Source of the DNA: Cryptomeria japonica
Taxonomy: Eukaryota; Streptophyta; Pinopsida; Cupressales; Cupressaceae
Direction of reading: 5' to 3'
Assembly (NCBI RefSeq): GCF_030272615.1
Contig: NC_081410.1
Span: forward strand, 145,322,349-145,386,348
Length of the DNA: 64,000 bases
In this document: positions 10,355 to 21,684 of the stretch, in pieces
How the letters are laid out: each line of letters starts with the position of its first letter
Position numbering within the stretch: position 1 is the first letter of the stretch
Notes under the pieces: model-generated
Seen by the model: only the letters and a program-made list of their open reading frames with translations
What the model was told of the DNA's origin: nothing
Databases searched by the model: none
Program-made: the position numbers and the translations under genes

Positions 10355-12023
10355 TGTAGTGTCATAAATTGTGCACCCTTGCTAGGGTGGTACAATTTCA
10401 CACTTAGGTTAGCACCTGCCTTAGTGTGTTTTGCATCTTGCATTTCTCATTCCCCTTTAAGCATTTAATTAAATCTAAGGTCATGTCTCATCACTTTACA
10501 CATTACAAAGTTGGGCCCTTTACCCTAAGTGTGCCCCTTTTCATATTATTTCTCTAATGAATCATTTAATCATAAACCCTAATTATGTCTTATTTCAACT
10601 GTTTAGACCCAATTTCGCATATCAAAACATCTCAAAATTAGCTACAACTTTGGGATGTGCTCTAATATCATCATATCTAATGACCCTAAAAATTTGGTGA
10701 AAAGTTGGTTGGACCATGGCAGGAATGCACATGGTCTGCGACTTTTTTCTCGAAATTTTGGGAGCACAATCCTATGATATGATAATGCTTAACCCCAAAA
10801 TATCAGTGGGAAATTCAAATCCTAGGTCGACCTAAACATGAAATTAAGATCTAGGGTTTCATACTTAAGAGCTCTCTTTCTTCATTTGAAGGGGTCCTCT
10901 TCTAAGAATCTAAGGGCAGGTTTTTAGAGTATTAGAGCCTTCTTTGCAGCGAAAGAGTAGATCTTTGAAGTCTTCAAAAACATTCAAAATTTATCCATCA
11001 AACATTCATCAAGCATAATTTTATCAATTGGGGGCTTTTGAAGATGTAAAAGAACAATAGGAGATCACTAACTGACGATTGGCTTGTACCTCTCCCTTGG
11101 GGTTTGGTATGGTTTCGTGTTGTTTTCAGATCTTTGCATAAGCTTAATTTTGATTCATATTCATGCTTTCGATCACTTTGCATTATGGATTTAAATAATT
11201 TACTTTGTCAATTATAAGCAATTAGGGTTTACTCTTTAGGGTTGCTCTAGGTTGTTTAATTTCATTCTTAGGATCTTGCATATACACAAGGATCTTGCAT
11301 ATACACAAGGTTCTTGCACACATAATTTTAGTACATTATCAACTATTCATGGAGGTGTAAATCACCAACATAGTGGTTTGACTATGGCAAAACCCTATAT
11401 AGCCACCCCAAACCTTCCCTTTTCAGATTGCAGGTGCAGAAACAAGAATCTGGAAGCAGGTACAAGTCTGGAACAAGCATCTACATCACCCAAAAACTTT
11501 AGAAGTGTAGAAAAATATTAAGGATAGGGGAGTAGCACCCTGGTCCTACACAAGACAAGGGCATGGCACCCTGTTCCTGCCCTCTGTTAGTGGGACTTGG
11601 CAGAATAGCGACTCATGGATCTCAGAATCCTTCCTCTCAGTTGCAACTCCAGAATTGCAAAATCAAGACAGTGGCATGGTACCCTGGTCCCATACATTTC
11701 TTCTCAAATTTAATACATAGATGCACCTTTGATTTTGTCTTCTGATCTGTACTTTTTAGTAGTGTATCAGTTGTTCTTTGATTTGCATTCTCAGATTATG
11801 ATTTGTTTGCTTACTTGTTTTCTAGGTTAGATTGCATTTTGCATCATTCATCTCTCTCATTTATAGAAAAGGAATAGAAAACCTACAAGTAAATCCACGG
11901 CTCTCTCTTTCGCATAAGAAGTAGCCAACGTACGTTACCTCCCTAGGCTCTTTTGTATTCCATGAGTGTGTATGAGAGCGGGATTGGGGTTTCCATACTT
12001 AGTCTCACCTTTTCCCCTACACA
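10355..12023 (+). repeat. Element D 5' LTR
   Basis: Starts TGTAGTGTC and ends CTACACA. It carries a 19-bp slippage duplication (11271-11289 and 11290-11308) that is single in the 3' LTR, and roughly 35-60 bp around 11535-11590 that the 3' LTR lacks. It includes the recurring words caccctggtcc and ggcatggcacc discussed under findings. Confidence 0.93.
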
Positions 12024-12025
12024 TA

Positions 12026-12043
12026 TTTGGTGAACCCGACGTG
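12026..12043 (+). promoter_or_regulatory. Element D primer binding site
   Basis: TTTGGTGAACCCGACG lies 2-3 nt inside the 5' LTR. Element A has the near-identical TTTGGTGAACCCAAC at the same place, so the site is conserved between the two Ty3/gypsy elements. I could not assign the tRNA species. Confidence 0.7.
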
Positions 12044-12222
12044 AATCTAATTTCATTTGCATTATATTTCATTGTTATATCTAGATCTAATTTATTTCAT
12101 TTTCTTTTAAAACAAAACAACAAAAAAAAAAAGATAAAAAGAAAAAGGAAAAAAAAGGTACATAGGTTTCTTTCATTTTCCTTGCATTGTGTGTTTAAAT
12201 TTCATGCAATTTTCATTTCAAA

Positions 12223-12906
12223 ATGTCTGATTTTTATTTGCAAGAAGTTCATGCTTTTGATGATGTATGCAATTTTGTGGATTATGAGTTTAGTAAGGAT
12301 GAATTAGATGAATCTCTAGATGAGTTTTTGAACCCTAAGCCTTCTAAACCTTCATTTTTTCAAAAGTTAATAAACCTTGTTACTATGCCATTTCGTGGTG
12401 ATGACAAAGATAAGTTGAATGATCCCTCTCATGGGTATATTCCTATCAACTCCTCCACTAGATCTAGCAACATCGTTGATTCCCATGAGTCTCTCTATGA
12501 TGTTATGTCTCCTTTTGAGTCCAAAGATAATCATTTCAATCACTATGACCATGCTTTATTGGATGATGCCCTTGATGACTTTTTGTCTCTACCTAAACTT
12601 TCAAACAAAAGTAATGCATCTAAGAAGTTAATCAACATGATCAATGTGAATGAACATAGAAAACCTCTTTTTTTTGTCCAAGGTGCTTGTCCTTCTCCAA
12701 CTTCACCTCTTTTCATGGTTCAAGGTGGATATGGTCATGATTCCTTTAGCACTCCAAACAAACCCATCATTATAGTTCAAGGAAAGAATCCCACTAAGAG
12801 TCCTTATAGCTATGCTAGAAAACTTACTAAGGAGAGTTATAATCCAGTTACCCATGCCTATAACACAAGAAACAATAGGCAACCTAACCCTCCTCCATTT
12901 TTCTGA
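12223..12906 (+). CDS. Element D first ORF, 227 aa, function unknown
   Basis: It starts at ATG 12223, about 200 nt inside the LTR where gag should begin. The protein is acidic at the N-terminus (FDDVCNFVDYEFSKDELDE), has DHALLDDALDDFLSLPKL in the middle, and a threefold motif near residues 150-190 (FFVQGA, FMVQGG, IIVQGK), then a basic Asn/Pro-rich end. I see no capsid domain or zinc knuckle. It may be the N-terminal part of a Gag precursor whose capsid region was lost, or a lineage-specific replacement. A stop at 12906 and a frame change separate it from the downstream protease region. It is intact as an ORF in an otherwise decayed element. Confidence 0.6.
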   Translation: MSDFYLQEVHAFDDVCNFVDYEFSKDELDESLDEFLNPKPSKPSFFQKLINLVTMPFRGDDKDKLNDPSHGYIPINSSTRSSNIVDSHESLYDVMSPFESKDNHFNHYDHALLDDALDDFLSLPKLSNKSNASKKLINMINVNEHRKPLFFVQGACPSPTSPLFMVQGGYGHDSFSTPNKPIIIVQGKNPTKSPYSYARKLTKESYNPVTHAYNTRNNRQPNPPPFF

Positions 12907-12907
12907 C

Positions 12908-13526
12908 TCCTCTACCTGACCCTCAACTCATTCTTCCTCAAGTACCTCATATTTCACAAACTCTTGGTAAGGAATATGATCTTATTGAACAACTTAAAGC
13001 TACTCCTGCCAAGATATCCCTTTGGGATTTGCTTCAAACTTCCTCGACTCATCATGGAATGTTACAAGATGCCTTAAAAAAATTGAATGTCCCACCTGTA
13101 GTGACTTCCAATAATATGGCTTCTTTGAATCACTCTATTACATCACCTAAGGCTCAGATTGTGTTTACACAAGATGAGTTGCCTTCTAGTGAAATTCAAC
13201 AACAATATGATCCCTTAATGATTGTGGTTATCATAAATGATAGCGCAATAAGATGAACATTAGTGGACAATGGTTTTGGCTTAATGTTTTTAGCGTTAAC
13301 TTGTTTCATAAGATCAATGTCGATACATCTCATATCAAGCCTAATTCTCTCACTATCTGTGGCTTTGATAATGTTGCTAAATCTTCACTAGGTATCATCA
13401 CCTTGCCTATTAAGGTAGGTTCTGTTAGTTTACCTACTCCTATCCATGTCATGTATGGAGACTTGACATACAACTTGTTGCTAGGAAGACCTTGGATTCA
13501 TAGCATGCAAGTTTTTCCCTCTACAT
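12908..13526 (+). pseudogene. Element D Gag tail and aspartic protease
   Basis: The next frame reads LIEQLKATPAKISLWDLLQ, then FTQDELPSSEIQQQYDPLMI, the block that precedes the protease in this group. A stop and frameshift follow at 13250-13262 within TLVDNGF, the protease active-site motif (family form VDNGSA). The C-terminal part is intact from 13253, including GFDN..., YNLLLGRPWIHSMQV. It is cut at 13526 by solo LTR s1, and the expected continuation (LHRKIKF) is found at 14752. The catalytic Asp is retained, but the frame is broken. Confidence 0.8.
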
Positions 13527-14750
13527 TGTTGGTCATTTGGTGCAATTGATTATGTGTTGCATTGATGTTTTGTCATTGATGTCAACACCAGTTGTTTGGA
13601 TGCTTTACCGGCACCCTTCTGGTCCTGATAGGTTGAGTGGTTTCTAGTTAATCTGGATCTGGCATGATCTGGTAGGCTCTAATATAATTTTGGTGATGGA
13701 ATTGACTTGTTCGTGATACTTATACTCATATTTGGTTAGTTGGTTTTGGTCTGGTGATTGGATGCTATCCTGCTGCTTAGAAGATTGGTTTCTAGTTCCG
13801 GCAAGGGTTTCATCGTGAAAGATTTTGATGGAGATCTTTGATGAATTGCATAAGTGGTGTTGGTGCAGCTTCTGATGGAGTTCTAGGATGTTGTTGGTGA
13901 TCATGTTCGAGAATTGGGGTTTGGAGATCATTGTTGAAGTGTATGGACCTATACTTGGTCTTGGTTGATCTAGGTTATGGATCGACATTAATGTAATGTG
14001 TGGATAGGACCTATTGATGTATTTTCGGGATGTTTTATGTGTTGATATTTTTTTTTGGTCTAAGGCCAACATGGTTTGTAATAATGTAATTGGTTTATCG
14101 TCTGGTGGTCAACCTGATTGTTTATGGTCGAGGTTTTGTATAAATAAGATGTAAGATCTCATTGTAAATCATCATGGTTAATGTAAGAGGTCATGGTCAA
14201 GGAATGTAAAGTGCGAATAATGTAATATCATTCAGGAAGAGGAGTTGGTCGATCATTGGAGATCAAATTAGTTGTGTAAGAGGATTTAGTCCTCTTGTAT
14301 TGAGCTTAATCAAAATTGTACTCAGGCATAGGAGATGCTATCTTTTGCAATTCAACACTTCTCTGTATTGTAGTCTGGATCTATATGTACTCAGTGAGGC
14401 TCCTTTTGTGATGAGAAGTATGCTCTAGGTTGTTGGCCTTCCTGCAAGTGCAAGCCCCTTCATTATAATTCACATACTTACTGCAAAAGTATTATCTAGC
14501 TATGGGTAGGCTTCCCACTGTTGTTTTTCCCTTTACTAGGTTTTCCACATACAAATCTTGGTGTCTTGTGGATGGTATTTATTCTGTGATTATTGTTTAT
14601 GCTTAATTGATTTATCTTCTATTCTGGTATTAATGTTTTGGGTTCTGGTATTAAATTTTTAATTGCTAATGCTTCTGGTAATCTATCACAACTGATTCAC
14701 CCCCCCCCCCCCCCTCTCAGTTGTCTTCTAGTTATCTGAACTATCTAACA
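13527..14750 (+). mobile_element. Solo LTR s1 (copia type) in D protease
   Basis: A 1,224-bp segment beginning TGTTGGTCAT and ending ATCTAACA, flanked by TACAT at 13522-13526 and 14751-14755. It contains the copia LTR signature in plus orientation: gggttttcc-type block near 14520-14560 and GATTCAC followed by a 15-C run and TCTCAG near the right end. There is no internal coding region, so it is a solo LTR left by recombination. Confidence 0.9.
14700..14714. repeat. Poly-C run in LTR end box
   Basis: Fifteen C in a row within the conserved box GATTCACCCCC...CTCTCAG. Other LTRs in the window have 4-8 C/G at the same place, so this is a homopolymer expansion. Confidence 0.95.
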
Positions 14751-14755
14751 TACAT

Positions 14756-15510
14756 TGCATAGGAAAATCAAATTCATTCACAAAAATACCACATATAACT
14801 TATTAGGAGACATGAGATTTTAGGCTTGTTTACAAACATCAAGTTCTAAATCCTCTTCAATGAATTCTTCCCCAACTATCTTAGACAATTCCTCTAAAGC
14901 ATCTACTCCGATTAGTGTGACTAGCTCATTAAACCTATCTCCTACATCAGGATCGATCCTCATGGATCTAAGGTTCTTGAGGAAGAATATTATCAGCCTG
15001 ACTCAACGATTGAGAACACTTTCTCTCCTAAACAAATTCTTATGGAAGGTGATTGGGGATCCCTTGATTTCAATCCTACTTTTGTAGGGGAATACAGAAT
15101 CCCCCCTAGAGAACCTAAGATCGAAAAGAAGAAAGAAGAAGAAGAAGAACCTAAAAAGAAATCTACTTTATCTGGGCCATTAAGTAATAACCTTGTGGTG
15201 CCTTCCCGGATTTCATCTCCCTTAGTTTCTAGTTCAAAGGATTTTTATCCTTCACTTTTTGAAAATCCTCCTTCTTCTTCTAAAATGACTAACCTTTATG
15301 GTCCTAGTTTTCACATCCTAGCTAGGTGTGGATATAATGGAAATGGATATGGTGCTCAAGAACAAGGGATTAAAGTTCCCTTGGAATTCAACTTTCATGA
15401 CATGACATTTGGGCTTGGTTATGATCCTTTCAAGCGTACTAAAGCCTCTAAGAGACCATCTATTAGTGTTAATGTCATTTCTACTTCTCTCTCTCTCTAA
15501 AATATCCAAA
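14756..15510 (+). pseudogene. Element D protease end and charged linker
   Basis: After s1 the protease C-terminus resumes, followed by a linker with EYQPDSTIENTFSPKQ-like sequence, then WGSLDFNPTFVGEYRIPPRE, a Lys/Glu run (KKKEEEEEPKKK) and a Ser-rich region. Frames change at about 15040, and a stop lies at about 15500. This connects protease to RT and has no catalytic motif. Confidence 0.65.
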
Positions 15511-15583
15511 ATATATTGACTGTGACCCTTCTTGTGTCTTTTCTTTAGATATTTTTTCTACCGATGATTCCTTAGCTGAATTC

Positions 15584-16750
15584 TTGGGAGCTTATGACAA
15601 CCTTCCTCATTATCACCATTACCGCAGTTTTCCCTATTGTCTAAATGCGGAAGCTTACTTTGGGAAAGAAAGAGATAACGATGAGATAGTTAAAGAATTT
15701 CCTCAATTAAAAGATGCTCCTCAACAAAGCAATCTCCTAATAAATGACACCATTGATATCAATATGGATCCTTGTGTTGAAGATAAGATCATTAAGATAG
15801 GGAAATGTCTTGATGAAGAAAATCAAAAGAAATATGCTGAGTTGTTACATGAATTTCTTGAGATCTTTTCTTGGATATATTCTGGCATGCCTGGTGTAGA
15901 TCCTAATATTGTCACTCATAACATTGTCCTAGTTCCTGATGCTAAACCTGTAAAAAAAAAGATTTGAAAGATTCACCCTAAAGTGGCATTACTTTTCAAA
16001 ACTAAGAATGAAAAATTGTTGGATGTTAGATTCATTCATCCTATCAATTATTCCCCATGGATTTCAAACAGTGTGGTGGTGCCTAAGGCTGAAAACAAGA
16101 TTAGGATGTGTACTAACTTTTCTAATTTGAACAAAGCCTGTTTAAAAGATGATTTCCCCATCCCAAATATTGATATAATATTGGATTCGGTAGCAGGACA
16201 TGCTTTACTATCCTTTATGGATGGTTTCTCGAGATATAATCAAATTTTCATCAATCCCCAAGATCAATATAAAACTACTTTCACCACTCCTTGGGGTACA
16301 TTTTATTGGATTGTGATGCCTTTTGGATTGAAAAACGTAGGCACAACCTATCAGCATGTTATGACTCTCATTTTCCATGATTATATGCATAAGACCTTCG
16401 AAGATTACATTGATGACATCTTAGCCAAATCCGTCCTTAGTATAGATCATGTTAAGATCCTTCTTTAAATCTTTGAGAGAATTCGTAAGTACAACATGTG
16501 CTTGAATCCCCAAAAATATGTTTTTGGAGTGGATAGTGGAAAACTTTTAGGATTCATAGTTTCACATCATGGCATTGAGGTGGATACAAAAAAGATATAT
16601 GCCATTGTTAACATGCCACCTCCTAAGAATGTTTCTCAATTAAAAAGCCTACTAGGAAAGATCCAAGCTATTTGTTGGTTCGTTTCTCAACTTGTGGATC
16701 ATACCTTTCCTTTCACACAATTTCTTAAGAAGAATATCACTTTCCAATAG
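15584..16750 (+). pseudogene. Element D reverse transcriptase
   Basis: A pre-RT block (MPGVDPNIVTHNIVLVPDAKP) leads into the RT domain: PKAENKIRMCTNFSNLNKAC, FMDGFSRYNQI (catalytic Asp; family form FMDGFSGYNQI), TPWGTFYWIVMPFGLKNVG and YIDDILA (family YVDD). The thumb and connection follow at 16496-16750 (NPQKYVFGVDSGKLLGFIVS, MPPPKNVSQLKSLLGK). It would copy element RNA into DNA. Stops at 15965, 16466 and 16748 break it, but the three catalytic aspartates are present. Confidence 0.9.
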
Positions 16751-17923
16751 AATGAGGATTGTCATCAAGCATTCAAAGACTTAAAAACCTATTTGGCCAA
16801 TCCTCCCATTCTTCAACCTGTTTATCCTACTAAGCCTTTCCTTCTATACACCAATGCTTCTCCTCAAGTTCTTGCAACCTTATTGGCACAATGTGATAAG
16901 GATGGTAGACAATGCCCAATTTATTACATAAGCTACACTTTACTCGATTATGAAGTCTGATATTCTGCGATAGAAAGACAGTGCCTTGTTTTAGTTTTTG
17001 CAACTCAAAAGTTGAGGCATTATCTCTTGAATGTTAAAATTCATGTTATCATTAAATTTGATACTCTTAAATATCTTTTCTCCAAAACCAATCTTTTCGG
17101 ACGCCTAGCTAAGTGGGTTATGATGTTGACCAAGTTTGACCTTAAGTTTGTGTCACAAAAGGCAATAAAGGGTCAAATGTTGACTGATCATTTAGTTGAT
17201 GCTCCTTCGCCCTTCTCCCTACCTATTCCAGAGTCTTTTCTCAATGAATATTTTTTTTCCATTGAGGTTGATGAGACTTGGAAACTATACTTTGATGGCT
17301 CTAAGTGTTATATAGGATGGGGTCTAGGGGTGGTCTTAATTTCTCCTAAAAAGAAGCCTATTCCTTTATCATTTCCTCTCAATTTCTTATGTACCAACAA
17401 GATTACTGAATATGAAGCTCTTATAGCTGGAATTAAAGAAGCCTCGGCATTGATTGTGAAGAATCTATATATTTATGGAGATTCTCAACTAATCATAAGA
17501 CAAGTGACAAGAGTTTATCAAGCTAAACAAGACAAATTATTGCAATATAAAGATCTAACTTTATTCTTGTTACAAAAATTTGATTCTTACACCATGGAGC
17601 CTATTCCTCGAAAAGATAATCAACATGTTGATGCGATGACATGTGTTTCCTCTTTTGTGTCTCTAGAGGACCCCAAGGTAGATCTTCAATTCACTATTCA
17701 CAACCTTACTTCCGCGACTATTACTGATAATCCTAGTGATGTGGCATATTGTTGCATTATAGATTCTGATGAATGGTACTCTCATGTCATAATATATTTG
17801 AGTGATGGTACCTTTCTCAACTCTGCAAATAAGAATACTAGGGCTAGGGTTCACAAATTGGCCGCTAGATACATTATCCTTTCTAATGTTCACTATAGGA
17901 GGATTATAATGGTCCTACTTTGA
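16751..17923 (+). pseudogene. Element D RNase H plus second (archaeal-type) RNase H
   Basis: The first RNase H region reads FLLYTNASPQVLATLLAQ (Asp of the active site changed to Asn), then YSAIERQCLVLVFATQKLRH and IKFDTLKYLFSK. After a tether a second RNase H begins at about 17278: WKLYFDGSKCYIGWGLGVVL, NKITEYEALIAGIKEA, YGDSQLIIRQV and ARVHKLAARY further on. The D-E-D residues of the second domain are visible. Two successive RNase H domains are known from Tat-lineage Ty3/gypsy elements. A stop occurs at about 16958. Confidence 0.88.
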
Positions 17924-18570
17924 TGCTTAAACAAGGTTGACGTCCCTATCGCTCTTGAAGAAGTGCATTAAGGTGCTTGTGAGGGGCATTTTGGGGGTAG
18001 GTCTTTAGTTCAAGGATCGCTCTGAATGGGATATTATTGGCAAACCATGGAAAAAGATTCTTTTGCATTTGTTAAACGATGTCATCAGTGTCAGCAACAT
18101 AGCAATTTGATCCATGCCCCTGCCCAAGAGCTTCGATCACAAGTAGCATCTTGGCCCTTTTCCACATGGGGTTTGGATCTCATTGGAAAAATATCTCCTC
18201 ATTCATCTAAAGGGCATACTTTCATCATAACTGCTACTAATTACTTTACGAAGTGGGTTAAAGTCATTCCTCTTAGATCCACTACCACTGAAGTAAATTG
18301 TCAATTCATTTTGGAAAACATCATTTCTCAATCTGGGATACCTTCCACTTTAGTTTCAGATAATGGAACGTCGTTAAAAAATAAGGATGTGAAGAATTTT
18401 CTTGAGAAATATCATATTCAACATAAATTTTCTACACCTTATTATCCTAAATCAAATGGTCAAGCTGAGTCTTCTAATAGGATAATTGAACAAATTCTTT
18501 GAAAGACTGTAAACAAGCATGGTAAGGATTGGTATACTAGATTAACTTATGCTCTGTGGGCTTATTGCAT
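17924..18570 (+). pseudogene. Element D integrase, N-terminal and catalytic core
   Basis: The HHCC zinc finger is visible (EVH.GACEGHFGGR ... FVKRCHQCQQHSNLIH). The catalytic core has all three acidic residues in context: WGLDLIGKI, LVSDNGTSLKN and NGQAESSNRI (D, D, E). Stops are at 17921, 17968, 18023 and 18500. The core ends in TRLTYALWAY, where solo LTR s2 is inserted, and continues at 19941 with VCIATGCTPYKLVYG. It would insert element DNA into the chromosome. Confidence 0.9.
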
Positions 18571-18575
18571 GAGTG

Positions 18576-19935
18576 TGTTGGCATTTGCATGAAGATTGCA
18601 TTAATGATATGTTATGTTGTCATTGATGTCAATTGAACCGGTAATGATATTGTTGATATTGTTGTAATATTGTTACTATAACCAGTAGGAAGAATTTGTG
18701 AGGTAACTGGTGTAAAGGTGTAAACCTTATCTATTCTTGTAACCGGTAAACCCTACCCATTGTTTTTTGATAAACCCTAACTAATTAAGTTTGGTGAATT
18801 GGTTATATAGGTTTATGATCTGATGATGAGCGGTAATGATGATGACACACATGATTATTATATGAAGACAGTTCCAAGAGATTTTGGCAAGTTGTTGTAA
18901 TGGTTTTTATCTAGGGAATGAGAAAATACATTGCATCTAATGCAAAGCGTGTGATGAGTTACTAAGTTCAATGAAGCGGTGATCAAGGAGTGATCAAGGT
19001 TTTCTTGATTGATGTGTAGAGATTGCTATGTAATCCAATGGTCATAATTGAACCGAATTTGTTTGTAATCTCGATGAGAGATAGGTTTTTGTTGTGTTAC
19101 TGACTTGATTGATTTGTATTTAAGGTCGATGAAGTTGTTTAGTTTTGAGAGAGTTGGCAAAGAGATAGACACAGTTCAGTTGAGTGTGTGGTTGTTGAAC
19201 CGGATGATGTATCTACAATTTAAGTAAAGGAAGATAGGAGCATGAAATGGATCTAATCAAGAAAGTGTAGTGATATTCAGACAGATCAGCAAACTCCTAT
19301 TGTTTTCTAACAATTACAGCATAATTGAAATCCCCTAACTGGGTAAGCTCTAACAAGCTTGGTTCTATTCAAATCCTCTAACAAGGTAATCCATTAGATT
19401 GGATTTTCAAATCCTCTACCGAGGTTACTCCTTACAGGGCATTGCTTCTAACAAGGCATTTGTAGTCAATCCCTTAACTAGGTGATTCCTAACAAGATCA
19501 GTTCTTAACAAGAATTTTTGTAAAGCTTTAACAAGCTAGGCTCCTAACAGGGCGAACTTCAGAAGAGTTCAGATATTATCTTGTGAGTCTCATCTCACCG
19601 TTTTTTTTACCTATTTGGGTTTCCACGTCAAAAATATTTGTGTCAAGTGGTGAATGTTTATGTGGTTATGTTTTCATGGTTGATTTACTTAACTACTTAA
19701 CTATTTTTGATAAGTCGTGATAACCTAAAGTATTGAGATATGAAGAAGTTGTTTACCATTAAATTGTTGTAACAAACAACCGGTTTATCTTATGAGTTTT
19801 TATCTTGACAGATTTATTATTCTAAGTTTACTCTAAGAGATTGATTGGTGAACTTTATTATCAGTTTTTCTATCTATTGATTCACTCTCCCCTCTCAGTA
19901 GTTGACCAGATGCTTATTATTTCATCATACCATCA
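18576..19935 (+). mobile_element. Solo LTR s2 (copia type) in D integrase
   Basis: A 1,360-bp segment TGTTGGCATTTG...ACCATCA flanked by GAGTG (18571-18575 and 19936-19940). It has the conserved ttgggtttccacgt-type block near 19613-19630 and a short C-rich end box at about 19888. The U3/R part contains repeated words such as cctctaacaaggta and ccttaactaggtgat (19350-19560). It is the same LTR family as s3. Confidence 0.92.
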
Positions 19936-19940
19936 GAGTG

Positions 19941-20395
19941 TATGTATTGCTACAGGTTGTACCCCTTATAAACTTGTTTATGGTGTTGATGCCATTATGC
20001 CTTTGGAGTTAGAAATTCATTCTTTGAGAGTTTCTCTTAAGGGTATAGTGGATGTTGACTCCTATAGAGAGTAAAGACTTCAACAACTTGAGATGCTCGA
20101 TCAATGGCATATCAATGCTCTCTAACTAATTCAAGCATATCATAAAACATTGCAACAGAGCTACAATGATAAGGTTATTCAACGTTCCTTCTTGGTAGGG
20201 GATTTAGTCTTTTATGAGAATCAACGCAATGTGAATGTCTTACCCAAGGAGAAAGGAAAGTTTAGTCCTAATTGGCTTGGACTGTACATTGTCATGGAGG
20301 TCTATGGATCAGGTGCTTACAGGATAGCAAATGTGGAAGGTACGCCTCTCAAGGAACCCATAAATGCTATGTACCTTCGTAGATACTATGCCTAG
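19941..20395 (+). pseudogene. Element D integrase, C-terminal part and pol end
   Basis: It resumes with VCIATGCTPYKLVYGVDAIM. After a stop at 20072 comes the last block, VIQRSFLVGDLVFYENQRN, GKFSPNWLGLYIVMEVYGSG and EPINAMYLRRYYA, ending at TAG 20393-20395. This matches the C-terminal domain of plant Ty3/gypsy integrases (GKF.PNWEGPY.V... N...LK.YY). The pol reading ends here. Confidence 0.88.
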
Positions 20396-21000
20396 TTCTT
20401 TTCTCTCTCTCTCGTTCTTTCTTTCTAGTCTTCTTTCTGTTTTCTCTATATATATTTTTCTTCAAAATTGGGTAATATGTTAGCATGTCTTTATTAAAGT
20501 ATGTAATTTTAAATAATTTTATATTATTTGGTCTACATTACTTCATTCTTGACAAGCATGTTTCATTACTGTATTGTTTTTCTTGGATTCTTTTTATGTA
20601 AATTGTAATGGATTTACATTTTCATATATACTAGCATGTTATACAATTTCTTACGTGTTAAGTAGAATTATATCATGTTGTTTTTAATTAGAGTTAGTTA
20701 AATCACCTTATTCATATAGTTCTCATTCTTAATACATTCTTCTGTTACATCATCACAATTAGCATTTGATTAAATACTTAGTTATTTAATTAAATCAGAC
20801 ATGTAACAATTTAATCATGAAGTATTGAGAAATCAATCACATGGAAATTAAATCAGATATATATGCTCATTACTCAATATGTTACTTCTAACCTTAGCAA
20901 TGTGTACATTGTAAAAGCATTAAAAATAGCATAATCATGAGTATAATCATATGTACATCAATACATCAAAATCATATCCTATCCCTAGGACTAGTAGCAG
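20396..21000. other. Element D post-pol AT-rich spacer
   Basis: About 600 bp after pol with CT-rich runs (20399-20460) and AT-rich sequence. No open frame of interest appears on either strand. Confidence 0.5.
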
Positions 21001-21654
21001 GAGGATGGTGGCTAGATGCCCCCTCCTAATTTGGCCGTGCAAGTGGCCCCATGGGGGTGTATCATGATACGGACTGAGAGTGACTCCATGAGGAGCCTCC
21101 TACAATCTCTCTCCATCATGATCCCTCGGTATGTGGTTGCCTCTATCTGCATCGCCGCTAGGTCACGCTGTGTCTATCATAATCTATCTCATAGGCCCTC
21201 CACCTTTGTCCGAATAGGGGAGAAAAGGTCCTCATTTCATCTTGCACTCCTCTAGGGTCTATGCGGTATCTGTATGTGTGCAGTCACAATAAGGTCTGTC
21301 ACTACATTCTGAATTTGAGAATGCCACTCCTGGATACTAGCTGTAGGATAAAGAGAAATTTTTCGTTTGTGTTATTCTATACCCTCAAATTTAAAGAAGG
21401 GAGAATGCATATGTTAATCAATAATAGGGTACATTACCTGGATATCCCTCTTGCTAATGAGGATCCTGGATAGTGACTTTTTGAGACTAGGACCCGTTGG
21501 GCTCTCCCCACTTGTACTATCTATGTATAGTCATTGTGGGCTGATGAGAATCAAGATCAAGACCCCTCATGGGACCCCTCTCTGCCCATCATGGGAGACT
21601 CGATGGATCTAGGGCTCTGGTATCCTCTCTAGAGTGATGAACTGTACCTGACTC

Positions 21655-21684
21655 TTCCTCCTCCTCCTCCTCCTCCTCCTCCTC
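21655..21684. repeat. (CTC)n trinucleotide repeat
   Basis: Ten CTC/TCC units, in the antisense PMD gene reading as a run of Glu codons (GAG). A similar Asp/Glu-rich tail (KEEDDHDEDGGG) ends the second PMD pseudogene at about 60870, so the acidic tail is a shared trait. Confidence 0.9.

Noticed and set aside
21016-21473. Plus-strand ORFs of 70-80 codons after the D pol.
   Set aside because: They are antisense to the PMD gene region and lack any motif.
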